Positions 25,942 through 34,165 of a stretch of DNA of 64,000 nt are shown piece after piece; within the stretch, counting starts at the first letter, position 1, and every line of letters begins with the position of its first letter. Position numbers and translations under genes: made by a program. The stretch covers positions 124,001-188,000 of the forward strand of contig JAVSMW010000007.1 of assembly GCA_032027005.1 (NCBI GenBank), written 5' to 3'. The notes below the pieces were generated by a model. It made no database searches. It was given only the letters and a program-made list of their open reading frames with translations, and was not told the origin of the DNA. The stretch comes from JAVSMW01 sp032027005 (lineage in GTDB: Bacteria; Bacillota; Thermincolia; Thermincolales; UBA2595).

Positions 25942-26901
25942 TTAATTGGTTATTTCATAGATGATATTCTTCCAGGTTTGTTCAGATACAAGCACAAATT
26001 TGGAGCTTTCAGTTAAATACTCGTATCCGGGCAGGGCAGTTTTCTGCATGTTACTCAAGTCCATCTGCCTGCTGAGATTAAACATTTTAATCATTTCTTC
26101 TGCTGATAAATTGGTCTTAACTTCATGGGTAAAAATCCAAAGCAGTCTGGGCACTTCTGCCAGCATTTGCGGGCGAAGAATGCGCGAGGCCACTGCCCTC
26201 ACAACATCCCGGTCATCCTTACGAATGCCTGACGCTGTCTGCTCGAAGGCATCCAGCATGGTGATTTCGTCCCCGTTTACCGTTAACTCCCCAACTATCT
26301 CACTTAACTGCTGCAGTGCCGCCTGATTAACATGCACATAACTAGGAATACTCATTTCGAGCTTCTCTTCAAGCAAAGCTTTTATACCATCCCGGCCCTG
26401 CTCCCGATAAATGTCCTGGACAGTAATCCATTTTTCCTGGGAGGCCGGGTATTCTCCGGCATTCACCACAGTGCTCAAAGGAATGACCACAATTGCTGCC
26501 TGTCTGGTGGCAAGGTTAAAGCTGGTAATTGAAATGACTTTTAACTGGTCAGCATCTGACCACACATACAGCACATTAATACTATCTAAGCCCCGGTTTA
26601 AGGAGGTTCTGGCACTCTCCAGAGAATATACCGGCAGTACTTTGGGGCTCTTCATTTCCTGCTGTACTGCAGTTTTAATTTGATAGCTTTCCGCTTGGGC
26701 AGGAATGTACCAGTTCTCCTGGGCGGTCTTTAGCCAATGACCTGGTAATGGTGGAACATTGTCGATCCGGGCAATAGTTGGCTGCTTTGACGGCACCCTG
26801 ATTAAATTAAACTGAAAAAAAACAGCTGCCAAAACAGCCAGCAATGCTGCACAAAAAATGCCTGATACGACCAGCTGAGTCTTGGAACTTTGCCTTTTCA
26901 C
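25942..26901 (-). CDS. Degenerate LytR-CpsA-Psr-like membrane protein
   Basis: I chose GTG 26899-26901 (319 residues), with AAGGGGG nine bases upstream; a TTG at 26925 is the longer option. The protein has one N-terminal membrane helix (about residues 10-32) and an extracellular domain whose strand order follows LCP enzymes. The key residues are gone: RSDT has become SDADQL and the IPRDT segment reads VVIPLST, so the arginine and aspartate that hold the polyprenyl pyrophosphate are absent. The KINHAHANGG loop is also missing. It is most likely a non-catalytic LCP relative, perhaps a regulator or scaffold next to the true LCP gene at 23783. That identity is a structural inference. Confidence 0.65.
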   Translation of the reverse strand: MKRQSSKTQLVVSGIFCAALLAVLAAVFFQFNLIRVPSKQPTIARIDNVPPLPGHWLKTAQENWYIPAQAESYQIKTAVQQEMKSPKVLPVYSLESARTSLNRGLDSINVLYVWSDADQLKVISITSFNLATRQAAIVVIPLSTVVNAGEYPASQEKWITVQDIYREQGRDGIKALLEEKLEMSIPSYVHVNQAALQQLSEIVGELTVNGDEITMLDAFEQTASGIRKDDRDVVRAVASRILRPQMLAEVPRLLWIFTHEVKTNLSAEEMIKMFNLSRQMDLSNMQKTALPGYEYLTESSKFVLVSEQTWKNIIYEITN

Positions 26902-26992
26902 AAAAATTATCCCCCTTTTGGCCAAACAATAATATTATGGACCGCAGGAGGAAAATTATTCAAGGCTGTTGAAAAACCCCAGTTGAACTAAG

Positions 26993-27331
26993 CTACTTAG
27001 TTTTCAACTGCTTATATATCATATCAGCCAGTCCGAAGCTGCCTGTTTCGGCAGCCTTAATGCTTACTTCCTGGTCGAGCAGGCCCTGAAAAATATCATT
27101 AGCCAGGCCGCCATCCAAAAGTCCGCCTTTATCTATAGTTTCGCGCATCTGAGAATACATTTGGTAAATAAATAAAGCCTCAAATTGCTTGGCAGCCTCT
27201 TTCAACTGCTTATCTTCCTTAGAAACAACTGCTTGATCAAGGATTTGCTTAAACCCCTGATCGGGAGAATTAATACTGTTCTCCCTAGCGGGCTGTACAA
27301 TCGTTGGTGGTTTTAAACTGTCAATCCGCAT
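26993..27331 (-). CDS. FlgJ-type rod-binding protein (rod cap domain only)
   Basis: A 112-residue protein equal to the N-terminal rod-binding domain of FlgJ. The helical core EAAKQFEALFIYQMYSQMRETI is followed by GGLANDIFQGLLDQEVS, with a typical GSFGLADMIYKQL end. The C-terminal muramidase domain found in proteobacterial FlgJ is absent, as in many Clostridia. It probably caps rod assembly while the rod crosses the wall. It follows the two rod-protein genes, with 17 bases between it and flhP. Confidence 0.85.
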   Translation of the reverse strand: MRIDSLKPPTIVQPARENSINSPDQGFKQILDQAVVSKEDKQLKEAAKQFEALFIYQMYSQMRETIDKGGLLDGGLANDIFQGLLDQEVSIKAAETGSFGLADMIYKQLKTK

Positions 27332-27348
27332 TTATTCACCGGCTTTCC

Positions 27349-28524
27349 CTATCGTCGCAGCAGGGAGTTAGCTATTCCCAGCATTTCGTCAGATGTTCTG
27401 ATGGAACGGGAATTCATTTCATAAGCCCTGTTAGCGGTAATCAAATTTACCATTTGTTCAGCTACCTGGACATTAGACATTTCCAGGTGACTTTGCATGA
27501 CTTTATAATTCTGAGCCGGCTGGGCCTGGCCCGAGTTGGCTGTTTCTATATACAGGTTTGCGCCTACTTTCTGCAAGCCCGATGGGTTAACAAATTGCAC
27601 AACATTTAATTTGCCGGTGACCTCGGAGACATTCAGAGCACCATTGTCGTCGACCATTAATGTATCTCCGGCAGAAAATTGCTTCTCACCGGTTATCAAA
27701 TCTGCTGTCACTTCAGGCTCAAGGGGGTACCCCTGTTCGGCAGTTGCCAACCGGCCATCTGCATCGAATTTGAAATTCTTAGTTGTTGTATAACCGACAT
27801 CCCCATTAGGCAGAACCACCTGATAATAACCAACAGGTTTAGGTGTTTCCGCTGCCGGCAGCGGGTTCCCCTCTTCATCAGTCAATCCCTCAGCATTTTC
27901 AGCGTTTAGTTCTGATGTCAGGATGGGGTCTCCGGATGCTTCTGTTGGCGCATAGACCCCCGGTTCCACCAGCTGTAACTCTTTGGGTGAAGAAAATGAA
28001 TACTGCTCCAGTTGAAGCACTGCTTTATCACGATAGACACTTCCCTGGTCATCAAACCGAACTTCCTCTGTACCCTCGGTAAATTTGAGGAATCCGCCGT
28101 CTGTGGCATCTGAGTTAACAAGTCTGCCGTTAACTGTGACCAAAAAGCCGTCCACATCTAATTTAAAGGAGCCATCCCGGGTGTATGCCATAGTCCCATC
28201 AGGCAGCATGATTTCAAAAAAAGCGTTTCCACTAAGAGCCAGGTCGGTGGTGTTCCCCGTTTCCTGCAGCGGCCCCTGTGAAAAAGACAGGTGGGAAGCA
28301 GCCGGCCGCGAACCGGCCCCAATCTGGAGACCTGCTTCCAAAGTCTGACCGTTTCGGGTGATCCGGCCAGGACTTCTCATTTCAGAATATAACAAATCCT
28401 GAAATTCCACCCGGCTTTCTTTAAAGCCAGGTGTGTTAACATTGGCAATATTGTTAGACACATTGTCAATAGACGCTTGCTGAGCAAGCATCCCTGAGCT
28501 TGCTGACCATAACGCTTGTAACAT
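27349..28524 (-). CDS. flhP: Flagellar hook-basal body rod protein FlhP (FlgG family), with duplicated central domain
   Basis: I chose ATG 28522-28524 (391 residues) because GGGAGG lies upstream and the protein then starts LQALWSASSGMLAQQ, the N-terminal rod helix. An NNIANVNTPGFKE motif follows, and the C-terminus MVNLITANRAYEMNSRSI is the conserved partner helix. The family is about 250-265 residues long; this protein is over 100 longer. The extra part is a second copy of the central domain: residues 102-136 (YTRDGSFKLDVDG) recur at 233-268 (YTTTKNFKFDADG). It belongs to the mbl-flhO-flhP group. Confidence 0.88.
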   Translation of the reverse strand: MLQALWSASSGMLAQQASIDNVSNNIANVNTPGFKESRVEFQDLLYSEMRSPGRITRNGQTLEAGLQIGAGSRPAASHLSFSQGPLQETGNTTDLALSGNAFFEIMLPDGTMAYTRDGSFKLDVDGFLVTVNGRLVNSDATDGGFLKFTEGTEEVRFDDQGSVYRDKAVLQLEQYSFSSPKELQLVEPGVYAPTEASGDPILTSELNAENAEGLTDEEGNPLPAAETPKPVGYYQVVLPNGDVGYTTTKNFKFDADGRLATAEQGYPLEPEVTADLITGEKQFSAGDTLMVDDNGALNVSEVTGKLNVVQFVNPSGLQKVGANLYIETANSGQAQPAQNYKVMQSHLEMSNVQVAEQMVNLITANRAYEMNSRSIRTSDEMLGIANSLLRR

Positions 28525-28634
28525 AGCTTTTCCTCCCATAGTCAGTTCTGCCGCCTCGATCGATCGGCGGCGAGAGGCTTCCGCGCTGCGGTCCGGCCTC
28601 AATGGGGTTTTAAAACAACCCGTGCTCTATGGCA

Positions 28635-29393
28635 TTACTTTACGGTACCAACCTCCACAGCCTGGGCCAGGCTCTGATCCAGAGCTGTAACAACTTTTTG
28701 ATTTGCTTCGTAGGCCCGGGCAATCGTAATCATGTTGACCATTTCATGGACCGGATTAACATTGGATATTTCTAAAAACTTCTGTCTGACCTGCCCCACT
28801 GTTCCACCAACTTGTCCGCCGGTAAACAATGAATCCCCGACCTTGGCCAACGCGGCTTTATTGACAATAGACACTATCCTCAGCGCGGCAGCCGGTTCGT
28901 CGCCCCCATCCACAAAGATATTGCCTGCCTCGTCAACGCGGACATCGCTGACATTCCCGATTTGGATGGGCCCAGCTTGTCCTAGTACGTAATCCCCCTG
29001 GGAATTAACCAGATAGCCCTGGCTGTCAATAGTGAAAGCCCCATTGCGGGTATAAAAAATACCTCGCTGGTTTTGCACTGTGAAATAGCCTTCCCCCTCA
29101 ATAGCTAAATCAAAATTACTTGAGGTTTCCATGAACTGTCCCTGTTCATGGGATGTTATAATTTCATCAACAATGGCACCGGTTCCCAGGGTTCCAATAT
29201 TCACCTGCGGCTGGGGGTCAGTTTTCTTCTGGTCATTGATTCTTTGAATCAGAACTTCCGGAAAAGATTTAAAAACAGTAACGTCTTTTTTGTAGCCGGT
29301 AGTGTTGATATTTGCCAAGTTATTTGCAGTAACATCGTTTCTCATTGATTCGGCCAGCATTCCCGAGGCAGAAGTGAACAGTCCTCTGATCAA
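28635..29393 (-). CDS. flhO: Flagellar hook-basal body rod protein FlhO (FlgF/FlgG family)
   Basis: A 252-residue rod protein. It starts IRGLFTSASGMLAESM with a NNLANINTTGYKK segment, and ends MVNMITIARAYEANQKVV, the two helices that pack in the rod. The middle has YTRNGAFTIDSQGYLVNSQGDYV and has no duplication. It follows mbl by 11 bases and precedes flhP, as in B. subtilis mbl-flhO-flhP. It is exported through the flagellar type III system. Confidence 0.9.
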   Translation of the reverse strand: MIRGLFTSASGMLAESMRNDVTANNLANINTTGYKKDVTVFKSFPEVLIQRINDQKKTDPQPQVNIGTLGTGAIVDEIITSHEQGQFMETSSNFDLAIEGEGYFTVQNQRGIFYTRNGAFTIDSQGYLVNSQGDYVLGQAGPIQIGNVSDVRVDEAGNIFVDGGDEPAAALRIVSIVNKAALAKVGDSLFTGGQVGGTVGQVRQKFLEISNVNPVHEMVNMITIARAYEANQKVVTALDQSLAQAVEVGTVK

Positions 29394-29404
29394 ACAATCA
29401 CCTC

Positions 29405-30433
29405 CTAAATAACTTTCTTCGCCATTTTATTGGTTTCAGGCAGTACACCAATCATCGATAACGCTTTACCCGTCCCCAGCGCCACACAGGACAAAGGATC
29501 ATCTGCCACATAGACAGGCAGGGACGTTTCCCGGCTGATTAAGGTATCCAGCCCGTTTAATAAGGCTCCTCCCCCTGTCATGACTATCCCTTTATTTATA
29601 ATATCTGCCGACAATTCCGGCGGGGTTTTCTCCAGAACTTCCTTAACTGCTCCAACCACGGCTTCCACAGGCTCCTGCATGGCCTCATATAATTGCTCAC
29701 TGGTAATAGTTACTGATTTAGGGAGACCGGAAACAAGGTCACGGCCCCGGATATCCATTGACGGATTTTCTTTCTTACCCTGGCAATAGGCTGAGCCAAT
29801 ATTTATTTTCAGTTCCTCGGCAGTCCTCTCGCCAATCATTAGATTGAATTCACGCCTGATAAATCTGACAATGGCCTCATCAAATTTATCTCCCCCGACT
29901 CGCAAAGAGGCACTGGCAACTATACCTCCCAGTGAAAGGACCGCTACATCAGTGGTACCTCCACCTATATCCACAACCATGCTGCCACTTGGTTCGGAAA
30001 TGTCTAGCCCGGCACCCAATGCAGCAGCAAGAGGCTCCTCAATAAGATGGGCTTGTCTTGCACCTGCCTGCAAAGCAGCCTGCCGGACAGCTCTCTCTTC
30101 CACGCCGGTAACTCCCGAGGGGATGCATACCATAATCCGTGGACGAAAAAAGAAACTGCGACCGCAGGCTTTTGTGATAAAATACCGAAGCATTTTTTCG
30201 GTTACATCATAATCCGCAATTACGCCCTCCCTTAAAGGGCGGGTAGCTATGATATTCCCCGGGGTTCGACCAAGCATGCGCCTGGCTTCCTCACCAAGAG
30301 CAATAACTTTGCTGGTGTCTTTTTCCATCGCCACAACCGAGGGTTCTCTGAGAACAATTCCCCGTCCTTTTACGTAAACCAAAACACTGGCTGTCCCCAA
30401 ATCCACTCCGATATCTGTGCCAAACCAAAACAT
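29405..30433 (-). CDS. mbl: MreB-like actin homolog Mbl
   Basis: A 342-residue cytoskeletal ATPase. Visible are the phosphate-1 loop IGVDLGTASVLVY, the connecting segment VVDIGGGTTDVAVLSLGG, and the adenosine loop MTGGGALLNGL. Mbl-family filaments guide side-wall synthesis. It lies downstream of spoIIID as in B. subtilis, which supports mbl rather than mreB. The start ATG is 30431-30433. No mreC/mreD follow, consistent with mbl. Confidence 0.92.
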   Translation of the reverse strand: MFWFGTDIGVDLGTASVLVYVKGRGIVLREPSVVAMEKDTSKVIALGEEARRMLGRTPGNIIATRPLREGVIADYDVTEKMLRYFITKACGRSFFFRPRIMVCIPSGVTGVEERAVRQAALQAGARQAHLIEEPLAAALGAGLDISEPSGSMVVDIGGGTTDVAVLSLGGIVASASLRVGGDKFDEAIVRFIRREFNLMIGERTAEELKINIGSAYCQGKKENPSMDIRGRDLVSGLPKSVTITSEQLYEAMQEPVEAVVGAVKEVLEKTPPELSADIINKGIVMTGGGALLNGLDTLISRETSLPVYVADDPLSCVALGTGKALSMIGVLPETNKMAKKVI

Positions 30434-30556
30434 CTAGCTTTCCCCTTTCCGGCTATGTCAAAAAACACCCCAAAATTACATACAAACTGTCATAAAGACC
30501 ATAATTTGCTAACTTTATTATTCTACCCTTTAGGGGAAATTCCTCTTTTTTTAATC

Positions 30557-30811
30557 CTATTCTGCCATTTCCTGATATTTTTTTCGGGTTGCCTCGCCGC
30601 CACGCAGGTGACGTTCGGCTTTATTAAATTCTAGGATATCCTTAATTTGGTTGGCCGTTTTTTTGTTTATACTGGGCAGCCTCTCGGTTATATCTTTATG
30701 CACGGTACTTTTACTGACACCGAAGACTATTGCCGCCTGTCTTACTGTGGCCTTGGATTCAAGGATATAGGAACTGATATCGAGCACACGTCTTCTAATG
30801 TAATCTTGCAT
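30557..30811 (-). CDS. spoIIID: Sporulation transcription factor SpoIIID
   Basis: An 84-residue DNA-binding protein. An N-terminal helix (YIRRRVLDISSYILE) is followed by a helix-turn-helix (TVRQAAIVFGVSKSTVHKDITERL), with a basic C-terminal tail (ATRKKYQEM). Length and sequence match SpoIIID, which acts in the mother cell with sigma-E. The ribosome site is AAGGGGGGG. A possible sigma-E promoter lies at 30841-30868. Confidence 0.95.
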   Translation of the reverse strand: MQDYIRRRVLDISSYILESKATVRQAAIVFGVSKSTVHKDITERLPSINKKTANQIKDILEFNKAERHLRGGEATRKKYQEMAE

Positions 30812-30840
30812 CTGTTTACCCCCCCTTGATTACTAATAAA

Positions 30841-30868
30841 TATATATGCGGAGGAGTTGAATAAATGC
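30841..30868 (-). promoter_or_regulatory. Possible sigma-E promoter of spoIIID
   Basis: On the minus strand GCATTTA and CATATATA are 13 bases apart, similar to the sigma-E elements (GCATATT and CATACANT). It is placed about 30 bases ahead of the spoIIID ATG. The match is partial, so this is a candidate only; spoIIID of B. subtilis is known to use sigma-E. Confidence 0.35.
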
Positions 30869-30893
30869 GCAAAATCCCTTTAACCAAATATCT

Positions 30894-31871
30894 TTACTTC
30901 ATTTTCTGTATCTGAACTCCGGTGTAATAATGAGAAATTATTGCCTTATAATCACTGCCGGCCATGGCCATCCCATTGGCCCCATACTGACAGAGACCGA
31001 CGGCATGGCCTTTGCCGGTGGATTTAATTGTCAGTTCTGTCCCTGACTGCTGCCATTCAATTAGAGTGGACGTGAGTCCCAGTACTTCACGCAGGCGCCT
31101 TCCTGTAACAACCTGCCCCAAGATGCTGGCTTCCATGATTCTTCCCCTGGCACTTGTCTTCAGAGCTTCCAGAATGGGCTTTCCCGTTAGTTCTGCCCCT
31201 GTGGAAGCCTGGATGCCTGCTGCTTCCAATTTAGCGGCCAATTCACTCCAATCTGTTTTAACTGTAAAAACCTGGTCGTCAGCCTTATATTCCAGGCGGC
31301 AATCAACACCTCTCAAATATGGTACAGCTGCGGCCCATACATCCTCGGAATTTTCTGTGCCCCTGCCTCCGCATGAACCGTGATACACTGGGTCAATCGG
31401 TACATTATTGAAGGTGATTACCAGTCCCTGGGTAGCTTTTACAGCCCGCATTATTTTATTTAGATACAGAATGTATTTCAACGATCCCCATCTTTGTTTC
31501 ATTTCCTGGTCATCAATCCAGGCCTGATCATGTGTAGGGTCATTGCACAGCTCGGCTTCCGGATGAACATCTGCCGGCTTGGCTCCATAGGCAAGCAGCC
31601 GTTTCACGGTATAGGTTCTGGCTGCTATGGCCTGCGCTTTTAATGCTTCTTCCTCAAATTCCGCCGGCATTTCAGCGGCCACTACCCCTACAATGTATTC
31701 TTCCAATGGCAAGGTGCTAACCTGACCTGTCTCTACATTCAGGAGCTTTACCTCCGGCCCGACTGCCAACTCCCTGGACGGGTCAGGAGAATAACCTTTA
31801 AATACCCACAAAGGAATACCCAATACAAGCGCACACACAATAATTAGAGAGATAAGAATGGCTTTTCTCAT
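30894..31871 (-). CDS. spoIID: Stage II sporulation protein D (SpoIID)
   Basis: A 325-residue membrane-anchored lytic transglycosylase of the engulfment machinery. I chose ATG 31869-31871, with GGAGGTGG upstream. The N-terminal membrane helix is at about 6-23; the SpoIID domain shows LPLEEYIVGVVAAEMPAEFEEEALKAQAIAARTY with the catalytic Glu, PVYHGSCGGRGTENSEDVW, and the GKGHAVGLCQYGANGMA end. Upstream is murA with its terminator. SpoIIQ is not encoded between spoIID and spoIIID here, unlike in B. subtilis. Confidence 0.93.
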   Translation of the reverse strand: MRKAILISLIIVCALVLGIPLWVFKGYSPDPSRELAVGPEVKLLNVETGQVSTLPLEEYIVGVVAAEMPAEFEEEALKAQAIAARTYTVKRLLAYGAKPADVHPEAELCNDPTHDQAWIDDQEMKQRWGSLKYILYLNKIMRAVKATQGLVITFNNVPIDPVYHGSCGGRGTENSEDVWAAAVPYLRGVDCRLEYKADDQVFTVKTDWSELAAKLEAAGIQASTGAELTGKPILEALKTSARGRIMEASILGQVVTGRRLREVLGLTSTLIEWQQSGTELTIKSTGKGHAVGLCQYGANGMAMAGSDYKAIISHYYTGVQIQKMK

Positions 31872-31944
31872 GTCCACCTCCACTTTTTTGACAAATGACA
31901 GCACAAAGTGACATAACTGTCTTCAGCTTTATAATAGATATGAA

Positions 31945-31972
31945 AAAAACATGGTCCTCAGACCATGTTTTT
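31945..31972 (-). terminator. Rho-independent terminator of murA
   Basis: A 12-bp stem (31945-31956 with 31961-31972), loop CTCA on the plus strand, and a run of T on the minus strand. It stands 18 bases after the murA stop. Confidence 0.85.
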
Positions 31973-31990
31973 ATAAACGGTTTATTTACT

Positions 31991-33262
31991 TTAGCAAACG
32001 GCTTTGTCGGCTTTAACTCTTTTGATGTCAGCACCAAGTTCGCAAAGTTTTGTTTCCAGGTTTTCGTAACCCCTGTCAATATGATGAATCAGACTTATCT
32101 CGGTTTCGCCTTTGGCAGCCAGCCCGGCCAGGATCAAAGCAGCCCCGCCCCGCAGGTCTGTGGCCTGTACCCGGGCGCCGTGTAGCTCCCTGACGCCATT
32201 CACCACCGCAACTCTGCCGTTAACGTTAATATCTGCCCCCATCCTGGCCAGCTCCTCTGTATGCATAAACCGGTTTTCGAATACTGTTTCTACTATTACG
32301 CTGGTTCCCCTGGCCTTAGTTAACAATGAAGTCATCTGGGCCTGCATATCAGTGGGAAACCCCGGGTAGGGCAGAGTCTGAATATTAGCCGGCAGTATTT
32401 TGTCAACACCAATTACCCTAACGCCGCTGCCTTCACTCTGCACTTTGGCACCGACTTCTTCGATTTTAGCTATGACTGGTTTGAGGTGGTCAGTGATAAC
32501 ATTATCAATGTATACATCACCGCCGGTGATAGCTGCGGCAACCATATAGGTGCCTGCTTCAACCCTGTCCGGGATAATATTGTGGTCTGCGCCCCGCAAA
32601 GCCGAAACCCCTTCTACTGTTACCAGATTAGTCCCGGCACCGCTGACACGGCCTCCCATGGCATTCAGAAAATTTGCCAGATCTACTATTTCAGGCTCCT
32701 CCGCTGCATTTTCGATGTACGTCACTCCATCAGCCAAGGAGGCTGCCAGCATAATATTTTCTGTGGCCCCGACACTGGGAAAATCAAGATAAACCGGGGC
32801 ACCTCTTAGCCTGCCCTTGACCCTTGCATCAACATAACCGTTTTCCTTTGTTATTTTGGCACCCAGAGCGGCGAAGCCCTTAAGATGCAAATCTATGGGT
32901 CTGGTGCCAATTTTGCAGCCCCCAGGCAGAGAAACTTTAGTCCGGCCGAATCTGGCCAACAATGGCCCCATAATTAGAAATGAGGCTCTCATTTTACTAA
33001 CACATTCATATGGAGCCTCTAAGTTGTTCAGTCTTTTGGCGGATACTATGAGACTATCCCCGTCCCATTCAGTCTTAGCACCGATAAATTTAATTAGGTC
33101 CACAATAGTGGCGACGTCAGCCAACCAAGGTACGCCTCTTAAGCGGCATGTGTCGTCTGCCAAAAGTGCTGCAGCGATAATAGGTAAAACAGAATTCTTT
33201 GCTCCGCTTACACGAACAGTACCTGTCAAAGGCACTCCACCCCGGATGACCAATTTTTCCAC
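31991..33262 (-). CDS. murA: UDP-N-acetylglucosamine 1-carboxyvinyltransferase MurA
   Basis: A 423-residue enzyme that adds the enolpyruvyl group of PEP to UDP-GlcNAc in the first committed step of peptidoglycan synthesis. The catalytic cysteine is in LPGGCKIGTRPIDLH, so the enzyme should be fosfomycin-sensitive in principle. The N-terminal GVPLTGTVRVSGAKNSVLPI is typical. The start is a GTG (33260-33262) behind GGGGGAAA. It lies downstream of the ATP synthase operon and upstream of spoIID, as in B. subtilis (murAA). A second murA (murAB), which in B. subtilis sits between tal and glpX, was not seen in the equivalent place here. Confidence 0.95.
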   Translation of the reverse strand: MEKLVIRGGVPLTGTVRVSGAKNSVLPIIAAALLADDTCRLRGVPWLADVATIVDLIKFIGAKTEWDGDSLIVSAKRLNNLEAPYECVSKMRASFLIMGPLLARFGRTKVSLPGGCKIGTRPIDLHLKGFAALGAKITKENGYVDARVKGRLRGAPVYLDFPSVGATENIMLAASLADGVTYIENAAEEPEIVDLANFLNAMGGRVSGAGTNLVTVEGVSALRGADHNIIPDRVEAGTYMVAAAITGGDVYIDNVITDHLKPVIAKIEEVGAKVQSEGSGVRVIGVDKILPANIQTLPYPGFPTDMQAQMTSLLTKARGTSVIVETVFENRFMHTEELARMGADINVNGRVAVVNGVRELHGARVQATDLRGGAALILAGLAAKGETEISLIHHIDRGYENLETKLCELGADIKRVKADKAVC

Positions 33263-33385
33263 AAAATTTCCCCCTATTTAGTGATAAGTACAGAAAGGCA
33301 TTTATTAGTATTCATTACTAACTGTTGGGGACCCAGAATAAACTAAATTTTGTTTACTATCAAAATATACCTCAAAACAATATTT

Positions 33386-33414
33386 ATATTAACTGACTTT
33401 TCGCCTAATGTCAA
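33386..33414 (-). promoter_or_regulatory. Strong predicted sigma-A promoter of murA
   Basis: On the minus strand TTGACA (33409-33414) and TAATAT (33386-33391) are exactly 17 bases apart. The transcription start is expected near 33379, about 117 nt ahead of the murA GTG. Confidence 0.75.
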
Positions 33415-33701
33415 CTGTATACGGACATTCACAAGTCCCCCAGTAATACTTACCAAATCCTTCATTACCAGTATTTTCACCTTTTAGGCGGTAGTTATGG
33501 AAACCATTTAACCAATGCCTTCGTTCACCTCCGGTGGACTTATATCACTGCTAAAGCAGGTGAAGCTATTAAAATAGACGCAAAAAATGTCATAATAAAC
33601 AATACGATGTCAGAAATTCTTTTCGTACCCAAAATGCACCATTAGAAGAATTTTTTTAAAAATTTTTTAATATTTTTTAGAATTTTTTCTAGTTTATAAA
33701 A

Positions 33702-33735
33702 AAGGGACGGTCTCTTATAAATGAGACTGTCCCTT
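33702..33735 (-). terminator. Rho-independent terminator of the ATP synthase operon
   Basis: A 13-bp stem (33702-33714 with 33723-33735, one G-U pair) with an 8-base loop and T-rich tail in the minus direction. It follows the atpC stop by 24 bases. Confidence 0.88.
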
Positions 33736-33759
33736 CAAACTCAGCAACTATTTTTTCAC

Positions 33760-34164
33760 TTAATGGCCGGAAGCTTTTATCCTGGTAATGGCCCGGCGCA
33801 AGGCATATTCAGCCCGGGCTACATCTACGTCGGCTGAGCGGTTGGCCAGACGCTGCTGAGCACGTTCCTGGGCCGCCCTGGCCCTGTCAATATCGATTTC
33901 ATTTCCTCGTTCCGCAGAGTCGGCCAGAAGTACCACTTTGTTCTGGTTAACTTCCATAAAGCCGCCGCTGACAGCGAACTTAATTTCATTGTTTCCGGCA
34001 ACTACCTTAATAATCCCGATGTCTACACCGGCAACAATCGGAGCATGATTTGGCAGAATGCCGAGATAGCCCTCAACACCCGGAACAACCACGAAATCAG
34101 CCGGCTCACTGAAAACCTCACGCTCCGGCGTAACTATTTCCACCGTGATGTTCTTGTCGGCCAT
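33760..34164 (-). CDS. atpC: ATP synthase F1 subunit epsilon
   Basis: A 134-residue subunit of the central stalk. The N-terminal beta-sandwich shows VEIVTPEREVFSEPADFVVVPGVEGYLGILPNHAPIVAGV; the C-terminal helical hairpin is rich in A, R and E (RARAAQERAQQRLANRSAD). I chose ATG 34162-34164, eleven bases after GAGGG; a GTG at 34173 overlaps the atpD stop. It is the last gene of the ATP synthase operon. In related bacteria the C-terminal helices can brake ATP hydrolysis. Confidence 0.95.
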   Translation of the reverse strand: MADKNITVEIVTPEREVFSEPADFVVVPGVEGYLGILPNHAPIVAGVDIGIIKVVAGNNEIKFAVSGGFMEVNQNKVVLLADSAERGNEIDIDRARAAQERAQQRLANRSADVDVARAEYALRRAITRIKASGH

Positions 34165-34165
34165 A

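Larger units (their letters stand above)
33263..33759 (-). other. Long intergenic region between atpC and murA
   Basis: About 497 bases with no convincing gene. It holds the ATP synthase terminator (33702-33735), an AT-rich stretch with several T runs (33648-33700), the murA promoter (33386-33414) and a leader of about 117 nt. A 38-codon minus-strand frame (MKDLVSITGG...) spans the promoter and is probably not coding. Confidence 0.6.

Noticed and set aside
33300..33490. A 38-codon minus-strand frame (MKDLVSITGG...) upstream of murA
   Set aside because: It overlaps the predicted murA promoter, is short, and has no clear ribosome site.
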